The notes under the pieces: generated by a model | The model's database searches: none | What the model was told of the DNA's origin: nothing | The model's input: the letters and a program-made list of their open reading frames with translations, nothing else | Part shown: in pieces, positions 1 through 8,852 of the stretch | Layout: each line of letters begins with the position of its first letter | Numbering within the stretch: position 1 is the first letter of the stretch | Program-made: the position numbers and the translations under genes | Assembly (NCBI GenBank): GCA_947499635.1 | Contig: CANMPD010000001.1 | Location: forward strand, 496,001 to 560,000 | Length of the DNA stretch: 64,000 bases | Source of the DNA: an uncultured Paracoccaceae bacterium | GTDB taxonomy: Bacteria; Pseudomonadota; Alphaproteobacteria; Rhodobacterales; Rhodobacteraceae | Direction of reading: 5' to 3'

Positions 1-1643
1 CCTTTCACGATCGCAAGACCAAGACCCGTTCCTTCTTGGATGCGACCATAACTTCCGTCTAAAGTCACAAAATCATCAAAAATCCGCTCCAGGTCATCTT
101 CTGCGATCCCTTTTCCGGTGTCTGCAATGGTTATCTCGACACCGCCTGTCTGGCGTAAGACATCAACAGAGATTGCGCCGTCGTTGGTAAATTTCAACGC
201 ATTGCCAATTAAATTAAGCAATACCTTCTGTATGCTATGTCTTTGCCCTTGAACAAAAATACCTGTCCCTATCTGGCAATAAAAACTTATCTCGTTCCCA
301 TTCGCCAAGGCATTTGCATGCTGACTTGTCACCAGATCTTGCACAAGTTGGCATAGGTCGAAAACCTGTACTTCTTCTGGTTCGGCGTTGGCTTTGAGGC
401 GCGATAATTGCAAAACATCATTGACATGTTTCAACAGCAAATCGCCAGATACGCGCATGGCGGAAAGATAAATTTGGTTTTCTTGTGTTTGCGGGCGTTT
501 CGCTAAAAGATCCAGAGATCCGATAATTCCGTTGAGCGGCGTGCGCATCTCATGGCTCATCACCGTGAGAAGTTGATCTTTAGCTCGCTCACCCGCCATT
601 GCATCATCACGCGCACGTCTAAGCTCTTCCTCGGATTGAAGAAGATGGGAAATATCGCGCACATAGGCGACCCATACGGTGGTTTCACCTTTATCGATTG
701 ATCGACTGGCAGACAGAGAAATTTCAACCGGAAAAGCCTCACCGTTGAGACGATGACCCGTCGACCTGAGGCGACCATCTTCTTGATTGGCCAAACGTTC
801 TTGCGCAAATAGCCACGCAACAGCATCTCTGGGCGGGGCTTCACTGTCGAATACAAGCTGCGACAATTCGATGCCCAAGGCATCAGCTTGTGTGTAACCA
901 AACATCTCTTCGGCAGCTATGTTAAATGTCCATATTTTCCCAAACTCGTCAGCCAGAATAATAGCGTCCAACGACGCAGAGATCATGGTTTGTACCCGCG
1001 CTGCGTCTTGGACGGTTTGTTCTGTTAAACTCTGTCCACGGCGATATAGATAAATCAGTACCAAAATCGTTGCCGAAAGAGAAACGACCAATATCACCAA
1101 CACCGCAGATAGATGTGCAAAAAGATGGTGAAGCTGTACACGTTGACGATTGGCAATCGCCGCTTGTAGCTCAACACCCTCCAGTGCGATTTCCCGAACT
1201 TCGTGTCTATTTTTTAAGATTAATGCGGTGAGCTGTGGCAAACTGTTGAGCAAGATATCATCGCTGGCATCAATCAGCTGGACTTGCGCGTCTAACCCTT
1301 CATTCAAATGCGCAAGGAATACTCCATTTTCCCCATCCTGCAGCCTAGCGTAAAGCCCACTCTCTGCGTAAGTTCTGATACGACTGTAATAAATGTCGAA
1401 TTGCTGGCGTACATGAGCGAGATCCCCCGAGGTTTCAGCCTCCAACACTGCAGAATAATACTTCAGATAGTCAACTTCGGCCTGAGCGAGTGTCCACTGA
1501 ATATTATCGGTCGCTGCAGTCGACAGCCTTTCCAAGCCCTGACGCAGTTCTAGGCCTAACCAAAGCGAGCGCCCAACAAGGCCGACGAACATCGCAATTG
1601 CGCAAAAAGCAACCCAACGCAGGATATGATCTTTGGTATTCAT
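1..1643 (-). CDS. Membrane sensor histidine kinase (partial, 3' end outside window)
   Basis: The left edge cuts off the C-terminus; 547 codons are visible from ATG at 1643. Hydrophobic segments near residues 9-28 and 172-195 flank a roughly 140-residue periplasmic sensor region. A PAS domain follows (about 205-320), then a HisKA domain with H box MSHEMRTPLNG (phospho-acceptor His364). The HATPase domain has an N box near 477 (NLIGNALKF), a G1 box near 510 (DTGKGIAEDD) and a G2 box near 537 (GTGLGLAIVKG). The kinase probably autophosphorylates in response to a periplasmic or PAS-sensed cue; a C-terminal receiver domain cannot be excluded because of the truncation. It lies 32 bp downstream of the SUOX-like gene on the same strand, so they are probably co-transcribed. 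The divergent LuxR-type regulator at 2415 is a plausible partner by position only. Confidence 0.93.
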   Translation of the reverse strand, partial: MNTKDHILRWVAFCAIAMFVGLVGRSLWLGLELRQGLERLSTAATDNIQWTLAQAEVDYLKYYSAVLEAETSGDLAHVRQQFDIYYSRIRTYAESGLYARLQDGENGVFLAHLNEGLDAQVQLIDASDDILLNSLPQLTALILKNRHEVREIALEGVELQAAIANRQRVQLHHLFAHLSAVLVILVVSLSATILVLIYLYRRGQSLTEQTVQDAARVQTMISASLDAIILADEFGKIWTFNIAAEEMFGYTQADALGIELSQLVFDSEAPPRDAVAWLFAQERLANQEDGRLRSTGHRLNGEAFPVEISLSASRSIDKGETTVWVAYVRDISHLLQSEEELRRARDDAMAGERAKDQLLTVMSHEMRTPLNGIIGSLDLLAKRPQTQENQIYLSAMRVSGDLLLKHVNDVLQLSRLKANAEPEEVQVFDLCQLVQDLVTSQHANALANGNEISFYCQIGTGIFVQGQRHSIQKVLLNLIGNALKFTNDGAISVDVLRQTGGVEITIADTGKGIAEDDLERIFDDFVTLDGSYGRIQEGTGLGLAIVK

Positions 1644-1675
1644 AAACCGACACTATAGGTCATAATAGTATAGGT

Positions 1676-2149
1676 CTATTGAACAGATAACCTATGTAAT
1701 TGCCAAATGCTTTGTGTGTATACTTTTTCCGTACGATATTCGGTCGCAAAATCATATGGGTAAACAATCCAAAGTGGTCCCTTGTCTCTCAAAGACATCA
1801 TGGTTCCGTTTCTCTCATATGCAACCATCGGTGCATTGGCAGTGATTTCATCCAAATCAATTTCAACTGCATATTCATTCACAGCATGCGCACGGATCGT
1901 CCCCGAAGTCACACCAGAGCGGTCTATTAATTCTGCCAAGGGAACACCTACAAAATGCTGCAACCCTTCGGTCCAGATGGTGGTTGTTTCAAAGTCCATA
2001 ACTGGCATTTCGCGTAGGTCGGCCAGTGAATATTCTTGAAGAGCATCGCCGGATTGCACACGTAGAACCACAGAGCCGGACTCGGCAACAACAGCCGAAG
2101 ACCAACACGCCATTACGATTAGCAGCACTCCACTTATTACATGTTTCAC
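1676..2149 (-). CDS. Secreted SUOX-fold (oxidoreductase molybdopterin-binding-like) small protein
   Basis: The 157-residue protein has a Sec signal peptide (about 1-22, ending SSAVVA). The rest resembles the small stand-alone SUOX-like molybdopterin-binding domain found in proteobacterial periplasmic proteins (for example the segment GPLWIVYPYD). The mature part contains no cysteine; the only Cys (C15) is in the signal peptide. The usual thiolate ligand to molybdenum is therefore missing, and a ligand-binding or sensory role is more likely than catalysis. It precedes the histidine kinase gene by 32 bp in the same direction, which suggests it may feed a periplasmic signal to that kinase (inference). 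Confidence 0.75.
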   Translation of the reverse strand: MKHVISGVLLIVMACWSSAVVAESGSVVLRVQSGDALQEYSLADLREMPVMDFETTTIWTEGLQHFVGVPLAELIDRSGVTSGTIRAHAVNEYAVEIDLDEITANAPMVAYERNGTMMSLRDKGPLWIVYPYDFATEYRTEKVYTQSIWQLHRLSVQ

Positions 2150-2259
2150 GACACTTCTCCTAGATACCGGCCACGACGCTTACCTGCATTTTAAAGTCGC
2201 GGAATATAAAATAGTCTCAACACTCATTGCATTTCCTAAGATCTGTTGCATCCTCGCCG

Positions 2260-2301
2260 GAGGATAGGTTTCTACTCTTCGGTATAGGCATACCTATCCT
2301 C
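2260..2301. promoter_or_regulatory. Inverted repeat between divergent SUOX-like and regulator genes
   Basis: Ten-base perfect arms GAGGATAGGT (2260-2269) and ACCTATCCTC (2292-2301) are separated by 22 nt. A smaller nested dyad, GGTAT-AGGC-ATACC, spans 2281-2294. It sits in the 265-bp divergent intergenic region and could be a regulator-binding site, perhaps for the response regulator at 2415. Confidence 0.45.
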
Positions 2302-2414
2302 GTTATGTTATCAGTGTCGTAGAGATCTCGATTAATCCGATCACATGTTGATAGATTGGAAACCATTTTTTGATATGTCGATTTGATATATGCGATCAAA
2401 GGACACTGGATATT

Positions 2415-3029
2415 ATGCGCATTTTGTTGGCAGACGACCATGACATGGTCCGCGAAACGATCTCGGCTTATTTAATGTCCGAGGGAGGGGCCGATGTTAC
2501 GCCAACAACTGACCTTCCGCTTGCCCTAAAAGAAATTACGGAAAACGGTCCATTTGATTTGGTGCTTTTGGACTATAATATGCCGGGTATGAACGGACTA
2601 GACGGCTTAAAGCGCGCGTTACAAGCAAATGGCGGTAAAGGTGTTGCTGTGTTATCCGGCAGTGCTCCGGCCAAAACCGCACAAGATGCGCTCGACGCTG
2701 GCGCAATCGGTTACATCCCCAAAACGATGGGCGCACAGTCTTTATTAAACGCCGTACGTTTTATGAGTGCCGGCGAAATTTACGTGCCCGTCGACCTGAT
2801 GCGTCAAGATACAGACAAATCGTCTCATCCTCTTCTTGAGCAACTCAGCCCACGTGAAACCGAAGTACTGAATGGCCTGTGCCGTGGCTTGGCGAATAAG
2901 GAAATCGCCAGAGAGTTAAACCTGCAAGAAGTAACAATTAAGCTTCACGTCAGAACTCTCTGTCGTAAGCTCGACGCAAAAAATCGCACACAAGCAGCGA
3001 TGACCGCCAAGGAAGCGGGAGTCTTTTAA
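2415..3029 (+). CDS. Two-component response regulator, LuxR/FixJ (NarL) family
   Basis: The 204-residue DNA-binding response regulator has a receiver domain with acidic pair D7/D8 (LLADDHDM), phospho-acceptor D53 (LVLLDYNMPGMNG) and the conserved lysine in GYIPKTMG. The LuxR-type helix-turn-helix spans about 135-200 (LSPRETEVLNGLCRGLANK). The ATG at 2415 was chosen because the receiver begins there directly (MRILLADDHD); an upstream in-frame ATG at 2370 would add 15 residues unlike the family. It is divergent from the SUOX-like/histidine kinase pair and may be the kinase's partner. A hairpin lies 15 bp after the stop. Confidence 0.92.
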   Translation: MRILLADDHDMVRETISAYLMSEGGADVTPTTDLPLALKEITENGPFDLVLLDYNMPGMNGLDGLKRALQANGGKGVAVLSGSAPAKTAQDALDAGAIGYIPKTMGAQSLLNAVRFMSAGEIYVPVDLMRQDTDKSSHPLLEQLSPRETEVLNGLCRGLANKEIARELNLQEVTIKLHVRTLCRKLDAKNRTQAAMTAKEAGVF

Positions 3030-3043
3030 AACTCCTCGATAAA

Positions 3044-3080
3044 CACAAAACGCCCTGTGAAAATCACAGAGCGCTTTGTG
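3044..3080. terminator. Hairpin after response regulator
   Basis: An imperfect stem has arms CACAAA / TTTGTG, CGC / GCG and CTGTG / CACAG, with a five-base AAAAT loop. It lies between the convergent regulator (stop 3029) and the gene ending at 3112. No clear U tract follows, so it is called terminator-like only. Confidence 0.5.
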
Positions 3081-3111
3081 TCAAAGTCACCTTAAGGGTT
3101 GGGATGGGACG

Positions 3112-4395
3112 TTAGGCGACTTCAACAGGGGGGGACGTCTTCGTGGTGTCTTGAGCGGTATAATACACCGACGAAATCTGCATTTTAATAAGATGAAGTG
3201 GGGTCGAGCCTGGGTTTTCAAGAATGCGGCTCCCCCCTGTCGGGACACGTGTACCTTGATTTTTCAGAATAACCATTATGTCGTGACCAACCTTCACAAT
3301 GGCTGACCCCTCTGCCACAATCCAATGCTCTGCACAGTGATTAGATGCGCTGACGGTCACTTGCTCTCCCGGCAATAGAACAATACGTCGCATAACGAGC
3401 CCTGCCCCCATTTCAAACGTATCACGGGTTCCCCACTCATGGCTTTCCCGTCTAAGAACACCCTCAGACGGGTGCTCTGCACTCATGTCTTCTAACAAAT
3501 TCAACATTTGCGCCGCGCGGCTGGGAACATCACTGTGAACACGCGCGATACCCAATGATGTATCGTGGTCCTCACGCGCATCTTGCTCCCAGGCCTCGAT
3601 AGGGCTGAGTGTTTTCCCCATGGCCACAGCCACAAGATTTTCTGTACCACCAGATAACGCCGCCTCGATACGTTGGTCTTTGACATTTCTGTAAGACGCA
3701 CGATCCAAAAGGATCCCATCCATAACGTAGCATGCTTTGTGCAAGGCAGTTTTGGCAGATAAGTACAAACGGGTAGCATAACGCTTTAACGCTGTTAACA
3801 ACACGCCGACACGCGCGACAATAATTCCTGACGACCACATAGTATGTCCATTGTTCATAAGCCCTCCAAGGAAAGATTTGGCCGTTGTAATACGTCTAAT
3901 CCGCATCGGTGCCTGCGTGATCTGGGCCGCGTCGACACAGAGCTCAATCCCTGCCCGACCAACTGGATCGACACGGTTGGCCAAGATCGCAATTTTTCCG
4001 CTGCGCACATCAGGCAAGGCTTGCGCGACGGCATCATCCACAGCTTTTGCGTCACTGCTGCCAGCAGAGGTCGGCAAAATAATCGCCAACGCATCAGGTT
4101 GGTGCTTTAAACGCATGAGCGCAGCAGTCACCGCAGCAGCCGGTTTGTGGGTTTCAGGCTCCAACAACAACCGCCCACGCGCCTGCTCTTGCTTCATCTG
4201 AGTGGAGACTTCCGTTGCAGCGGACAGGGTTGTAATAACAGTCGGGCAAGAAAACGCAGGACCAGAAACCGCTGATAATGTTGCACGAAACATGCTTTTG
4301 ACACCTTCGGCCTGTTCAAGCTGCAAAGGCAATTCTCGACGCGCAACACCCTGTGTCGCTTGATCGTCCGCAGCAAGAATGATTGTGTGCAGCAT
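3112..4395 (-). CDS. Degenerate mannose-1-phosphate guanylyltransferase / mannose-6-phosphate isomerase-like protein
   Basis: The 427-residue protein has the layout of bifunctional ManC/AlgA proteins: an N-terminal nucleotidyltransferase-like domain and a C-terminal cupin (about 310-415, with CAEHWIVAEGSAIVKVG and ENPG). ATG at 4395 is chosen over 4431 because AGAGGAG lies 8-9 nt upstream. Both halves look degraded. The glycine-rich GTP-binding loop of active enzymes (GGxGTRLWPxSR) is replaced by ILAADDQATQGVARRELP, and the cupin HHH-type metal site reads SASNHCAEHW. A non-catalytic or altered role is likely. It stands alone, convergent with the response regulator. Confidence 0.65.
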   Translation of the reverse strand: MLHTIILAADDQATQGVARRELPLQLEQAEGVKSMFRATLSAVSGPAFSCPTVITTLSAATEVSTQMKQEQARGRLLLEPETHKPAAAVTAALMRLKHQPDALAIILPTSAGSSDAKAVDDAVAQALPDVRSGKIAILANRVDPVGRAGIELCVDAAQITQAPMRIRRITTAKSFLGGLMNNGHTMWSSGIIVARVGVLLTALKRYATRLYLSAKTALHKACYVMDGILLDRASYRNVKDQRIEAALSGGTENLVAVAMGKTLSPIEAWEQDAREDHDTSLGIARVHSDVPSRAAQMLNLLEDMSAEHPSEGVLRRESHEWGTRDTFEMGAGLVMRRIVLLPGEQVTVSASNHCAEHWIVAEGSAIVKVGHDIMVILKNQGTRVPTGGSRILENPGSTPLHLIKMQISSVYYTAQDTTKTSPPVEVA

Positions 4396-4589
4396 GTATA
4401 TTCTCCTCTTTGGGTACTTATCCAAAGCCACCCCATCCAGATGACGTAACCCAAATTAGAACAATGCAATGATCTGCGTCTTCTATCCGTGAGGTGTTCA
4501 AAGAGTGAAAAAAGTGTAAAGCTTATCCAAAGGGATAGGAAAATTCGAATATTTCCTGTTTAATTATAGTTAATTTTCAATAGATTACA

Positions 4590-4597
4590 TTAACCAT
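4590..4597 (+). promoter_or_regulatory. Possible CtrA half-site upstream of the TfoX-like gene
   Basis: The octamer TTAACCAT matches the CtrA half-site reported in roseobacters. A TTAA-N6-TTAA element lies just upstream (about 4559-4573), one base short of the classic N7 spacing. The site is about 85 bp before the TfoX-like start. CtrA control of competence-related genes would make sense, but short matches like this occur by chance in AT-rich promoters. Confidence 0.3.
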
Positions 4598-4682
4598 AAT
4601 TCCAAAACCATGTCAGAAGCGCGTCGCGTTTCTGAGCCAAGCTACGTCTAACGTTTCTCTTACACAGGAACCCCAGTCTTAT

Positions 4683-5015
4683 ATGTCCGACCCGATATCA
4701 TCTATTCGCAACCTAGGCCCCGCTGTGGAACAAGCTTGTGCAAAAGCCGGCATCCACACAGCGCAACAACTGCGTGAATTAGGCGCTGATGCTGCATATT
4801 CGGCAATGTTGAAAACGGGAACCAAACCACATTTCATAGGGTATTATGTATTGGTCATGGCACTACAAGGACGCCCATGGAACGATTGCAAAGGCGAAGA
4901 GAAGGCGGCACTTCGTAAGCGCTTTGATCAAATCAAAGCACGTAGTTTCGATCAAGATCTATCCGCACTCGAAAAAGCACTGAACGAAATTGGCGTCATT
5001 AAACTGTGTGACTAA
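4683..5015 (+). CDS. TfoX C-terminal-domain-like protein
   Basis: The 110-residue protein matches the stand-alone TfoX/Sxy C-terminal domain, a small helix-hairpin-helix fold: N-terminal ISSIRNLGPAVEQACAKAG, central IHTAQQLRELGADAAY and a hydrophobic YYVLVMALQGRPWND segment. In gamma-proteobacteria TfoX/Sxy activates competence genes; the role of isolated C-terminal domains in alphaproteobacteria is unclear, though HhH folds often contact nucleic acids. It is followed by a bidirectional terminator and convergent ndk. Confidence 0.75.
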   Translation: MSDPISSIRNLGPAVEQACAKAGIHTAQQLRELGADAAYSAMLKTGTKPHFIGYYVLVMALQGRPWNDCKGEEKAALRKRFDQIKARSFDQDLSALEKALNEIGVIKLCD

Positions 5016-5025
5016 CAATTAAAAA

Positions 5026-5062
5026 CACCGCCCTGACATTACATCAAAGCGGTGCTTAATTT
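5026..5062. terminator. Bidirectional terminator between TfoX-like gene and ndk
   Basis: The stem CACCGC (5026-5031) / GCGGTG (5049-5054) is preceded by AAAAA and followed by CTTAATTTT, so it can terminate transcription from both sides of this convergent pair. Confidence 0.65.
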
Positions 5063-5093
5063 TCACGACACATCCCAGATATGTCAGTAAATT

Positions 5094-5516
5094 TTAGCCA
5101 ACCAGTTCAAGGCCTGCAAAGAAATATGCGATTTCTTCTGCAGCTGTTTCAGGAGCGTCAGAACCGTGAACTGAGTTTTCGCCAACAGATTCAGCAAATT
5201 CTGCGCGGATGGTACCTGCAGCTGCGTCTGCTGGGTTGGTTGCGCCCATAACTTCGCGGTTTTTCGCGATTGCGCCTTCCCCTTCCAGAACTTGGACAAC
5301 AACAGGTTCGGATGCCATGAATTCGCACAGTTCGTCATAGAAAGGGCGTTCCGCGTGCACTGCATAGAACTTACCAGCTTGCGCTTTGGTCATATGGATG
5401 CGCTTTTGCGCGACAATACGCAGACCTGCCTCTTCGAACTTGGCATTGATTTTGCCAGTCAGGTTACGACGTGTTGCATCCGGCTTGATGATCGAAAAAG
5501 TGCGTTCCAGTGCCAT
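5094..5516 (-). CDS. ndk: Nucleoside diphosphate kinase
   Basis: The 140-residue cytoplasmic enzyme transfers the gamma-phosphate of ATP to NDPs via a phosphohistidine. It shows the family start ([14 protein letters not shown]), the catalytic motif NSVHGSD with His117, and full family length. The ATG at 5516 was chosen because [11 protein letters not shown] normally follows the initiator closely; the reading frame continues 28 codons further upstream without family similarity. It is transcribed convergently with the TfoX-like gene and lies downstream of the Bcr/CflA transporter on the same strand. Confidence 0.97.
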   Translation of the reverse strand: MALERTFSIIKPDATRRNLTGKINAKFEEAGLRIVAQKRIHMTKAQAGKFYAVHAERPFYDELCEFMASEPVVVQVLEGEGAIAKNREVMGATNPADAAAGTIRAEFAESVGENSVHGSDAPETAAEEIAYFFAGLELVG

Positions 5517-5627
5517 GAGGCGAGCTCCTAAATGAAGGTTCAAATCAGTCGCGCTGCCCTGTGGCAGCGTTCTGGCGCCGCCTAACATGGCTGAGCCCAT
5601 TTGGGAAGGGTCTTGTTACCCTCTCTC

Positions 5628-6827
5628 TCACGCTTGCGCCGCCGCGCAGGCCTCGCGCCAATCGACCCAGCGGACATAAAGTGCAGCACATAATGCCAAG
5701 ATACTCGAGCAGAGCATAATACCCAAAACCGCAAACGGCGCGTTATCGGAACTGACCATGGTCCCTGTCATCCATGTCAGCACCGCCCCAATCGCCACAC
5801 TCAGCGCACCAGACAACCCTGCCGCGCTCCCGGCCAGTTCTGGGCGTACAGACATCAATCCTGTGTTGGCATTGGCCAACGTCAGCCCATTCCCCAACCC
5901 GACAAAGATGGCAGATCCAAAGAATAACACTGGTGTCCCCATGCCACTTGCAAAGATCAAAAGACCAATCACAGGTCCGATAACAGCCGAGACGCGCCCG
6001 CAAATGATCAAGGTGGTCAGGGGAACCCGTAAGATCAATCGTGTCGAGATAAAGTTTCCGACCAAGAATCCGAACGAGATTATCCCAACCCCAATGCCAA
6101 CGTGACCGGCATTTAGGTCAAACCACGCAATCGCAACCAAAGGTGCGCCTGTGATAAAGCTAAAAAACCCTCCCACCGAAAAGGCTGCGCAAATGCTATA
6201 ACCCCAAAATCGGCGAGATGTGAACAACAGCGGATACCGGTGCATTTGCTCTGCAATACTGGCTGCTCTGTCTGTGTTAGTCTCTGTGAAATCACGCAAG
6301 GATACCCAGTATATCGCGCCCCCCATCACCGCATAAAGCCAGAACGAAGCGCGCCAACCAAACAGCAAATCCAACGCCCCGCCCACCATAGGTCCCAACA
6401 TAGGCGCCAAAGCCATTGCCATAGCGACATAGCCCAAGACCTGCGCCGCCTCGCGTGTGTCATACATATCTCGTACTGCTGCGCGTGGCACCACAGAGCC
6501 AACCACCATAACACTTTGCAAAACCCGAAAGCCCAGAAAGACCCAGATATTCTGGGCCAATGCCGCACCAATTGAAGCAAGTGTAAAAATCGCGAGCGAC
6601 CACAGTATCAGCGGGCGTCGCCCGAACCGGTCAGACAAGGGACCTATCGCGAGTTGCAGTATAGCTGAGATCCCCAAAAACCCCGCGACAGATAAATTGG
6701 CAAGCCCGTAGGCAACGTCAAACTCTTCTGCAATATGTGCCAGTGACGGTAAAAATAAATTCAGCGCGATAACTGAAATCGATGTGGTCAGAACCAGTGT
6801 CGAAAGTCGTGGAGACGAATGTCGCAT
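5628..6827 (-). CDS. MFS drug efflux transporter, Bcr/CflA family
   Basis: The 399-residue protein has about 12 hydrophobic segments and the MFS motif A loop GPLSDRFGRRPLI after TM2, typical of Bcr/CflA proton-driven drug efflux. ATG at 6827 is chosen over TTG at 6830 because AGAGG lies about 8 nt upstream. The start MRHSSPRLSTLV resembles that of a paralogue at 34463 (MRHTTPPSILTLV), indicating two copies from the same family. It is divergent from the ABC-F gene. Substrate cannot be deduced. Confidence 0.9.
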   Translation of the reverse strand: MRHSSPRLSTLVLTTSISVIALNLFLPSLAHIAEEFDVAYGLANLSVAGFLGISAILQLAIGPLSDRFGRRPLILWSLAIFTLASIGAALAQNIWVFLGFRVLQSVMVVGSVVPRAAVRDMYDTREAAQVLGYVAMAMALAPMLGPMVGGALDLLFGWRASFWLYAVMGGAIYWVSLRDFTETNTDRAASIAEQMHRYPLLFTSRRFWGYSICAAFSVGGFFSFITGAPLVAIAWFDLNAGHVGIGVGIISFGFLVGNFISTRLILRVPLTTLIICGRVSAVIGPVIGLLIFASGMGTPVLFFGSAIFVGLGNGLTLANANTGLMSVRPELAGSAAGLSGALSVAIGAVLTWMTGTMVSSDNAPFAVLGIMLCSSILALCAALYVRWVDWREACAAAQA

Positions 6828-6998
6828 CAAAGAGCCTCTGTGATAATTTCACTTCCCTATCACGCTCACTCCGTCTGTCCAGCATCGCGGGTGTTACGAT
6901 ACAAAGATCTGACGCGCTTTTGCCGAAAGATGGCTATGATCCCCCTTCTTTTGGAAATTGTCATTGACCCGGCCTATGGTTTGGACAAGACACAAGAC

Positions 6999-8852
6999 AT
7001 GTTACGGATCAACGATATATCTTATTCGGTCGAAGGCCGCCCGCTCATTGAACACGCGTCTGCCTCTATCCCTGATGGCCACAAGGTCGGGATCGTTGGA
7101 CGCAATGGGACAGGGAAATCTACGCTTTTTCGCCTCATCCGCTCCGAATTGGTGTTGGATACCGGCGAAATCTCCCTGCCCTTAAAAGCGCGCATTGGTG
7201 GCATCGCCCAAGAGGTTCCCTCCTCCGAAGTTTCGCTGATCGATACTGTCCTAGCAGCAGATCTAGAGCGCGCTGCGTTATTAGAGGAAAGCGAAACGGA
7301 AACCGATGGGGATCGCATCGCAGAGATCCAGACACGTCTTGTGGATATCGATGCCTGGTCTGCCCCTTCCCGCGCGGCGTCGATTCTTAAGGGGCTAGGA
7401 TTTGATGATCCGCAACATACACAGCCCTGTTCTGATTTTTCAGGCGGCTGGCGGATGCGTGTTGCTCTTGCCGCTGTGTTGTTTTCACAACCTGACCTGT
7501 TGCTTTTGGACGAACCAACCAACTACCTTGATCTCGAAGGTGCGTTATGGCTCGAGTCCTATCTCGCCAAATACCCGCACACCGTTTTGGTAATTTCCCA
7601 CGATCGCGGCCTATTAAATCGTGCTGTTGGCGCGATTTTGCACCTCGAAGATAAGAAATTGACGCTGTATCAGGGTGGGTACGACCAATTCTCCAAGCAA
7701 CGTGCGGCAAAATTGGCTCAGGCAGAATCTCTTGCGAAAAAGCAAGAAGCACGACGTGCACACCTGCAGTCCTATGTAGACCGGTTTCGAGCAAAGGCCG
7801 ACAAAGCAAAGCAAGCCCAGTCTCGCATGAAGGCTTTGGAACGGATGCAACCGATTTCCTCTCCGCAAGAGGCCGCGCTGCGAAAGTTTTCGTTCCCTGA
7901 ACCCGAAGAAATGTCGCCGCCCATTATCAACATTGAAGGCGGTGTGACAGGCTATGGGGATACGGAAATCCTGACCCGCCTTAATCTGCGCATTGACCAA
8001 GACGACCGTATTGCCCTTTTGGGTAAGAATGGTCAGGGTAAATCGACCCTGTCCAAATTGCTCTCGGATCGTCTGCCTTTGATGGCAGGAAAAATGACCC
8101 GATCCTCAAAACTGCGCATTGGGTATTTCGCACAGCATCAAGTTGACGAGTTATTTGTGGACGAAACACCACTCGATCACCTGCGCAGTCTGCGCCCCAA
8201 TGAGGGCCCTGCAAAGTGGCGTGCGCGCCTTGCAGGCTTTGGCCTTGGTGCTGATCAGGCCGAAACAGAGGTTGGACGTCTTTCAGGTGGGCAAAAAGCG
8301 CGCCTATCGCTGCTGCTCGCGACACTTGATGCCCCGCATATGTTGATCTTGGATGAGCCAACCAACCACTTAGATATTGAAAGTCGTGAAGCTCTGGTCG
8401 AGGCGCTCACCATGTACAGTGGCGCCGTCATTCTTGTTTCGCATGACATGCATTTGCTGACCATGGTCGCCGACCGTCTCTGGCTTGTCTCCAACGGCGG
8501 TGTCGCCCCGTATGAAGGTGATCTGGATAGCTATCGTGATCTGCTGTTAGGACGCGATAAACCAGCCAAGAAAAGCAAAACGCCCTCTGCTCCTAAACCA
8601 AAAAAGCCAAGCCGCGATCAGATCTTAACATTGCGCGCAGACGCCCGAAAAGCAGAAATGCGTATCGAAAAACTCACCGAAATGCGCACCAAATTAGAGG
8701 CCAAACTGGCGGGGCCTACGCTTTACGCCAATAGCAGCAACGAAGATATCGCGGTTTGGCAACGCAAGCACGCAGAGTGTATCGAGGCGCTTGAACGTGC
8801 TGAAAGCCTATGGATGGAAGCCTTGGAAAGGTTAGAAAAGGCGGAAAGCTAG
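6999..8852 (+). CDS. ABC-F family ATPase (Uup/YheS type)
   Basis: The 617-residue soluble protein has two fused ABC nucleotide-binding domains and no membrane segments. The first NBD has Walker A GRNGTGKST, signature FSGGWRMR and Walker B LLLLDEPTNYLD; the second has GKNGQGKST, LSGGQKAR and LILDEPTNHLD. A charged inter-domain linker and a Lys-rich C-terminal coiled-coil extension are present. ABC-F proteins act on the ribosome or in translation factor recycling rather than transport. The ATG at 6999 begins directly with the first beta strand (MLRINDISYSVEG); the frame is open upstream to 6819. The stop overlaps the GTG start of the next gene by one base, suggesting translational coupling. Confidence 0.92.
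   Translation: MLRINDISYSVEGRPLIEHASASIPDGHKVGIVGRNGTGKSTLFRLIRSELVLDTGEISLPLKARIGGIAQEVPSSEVSLIDTVLAADLERAALLEESETETDGDRIAEIQTRLVDIDAWSAPSRAASILKGLGFDDPQHTQPCSDFSGGWRMRVALAAVLFSQPDLLLLDEPTNYLDLEGALWLESYLAKYPHTVLVISHDRGLLNRAVGAILHLEDKKLTLYQGGYDQFSKQRAAKLAQAESLAKKQEARRAHLQSYVDRFRAKADKAKQAQSRMKALERMQPISSPQEAALRKFSFPEPEEMSPPIINIEGGVTGYGDTEILTRLNLRIDQDDRIALLGKNGQGKSTLSKLLSDRLPLMAGKMTRSSKLRIGYFAQHQVDELFVDETPLDHLRSLRPNEGPAKWRARLAGFGLGADQAETEVGRLSGGQKARLSLLLATLDAPHMLILDEPTNHLDIESREALVEALTMYSGAVILVSHDMHLLTMVADRLWLVSNGGVAPYEGDLDSYRDLLLGRDKPAKKSKTPSAPKPKKPSRDQILTLRADARKAEMRIEKLTEMRTKLEAKLAGPTLYANSSNEDIAVWQRKHAECIEALERAESLWMEALERLEKAES

Noticed and set aside
560-901. 113-codon minus-strand ORF
   Set aside because: It lies inside the histidine kinase gene in another frame; the kinase frame has all expected motifs.
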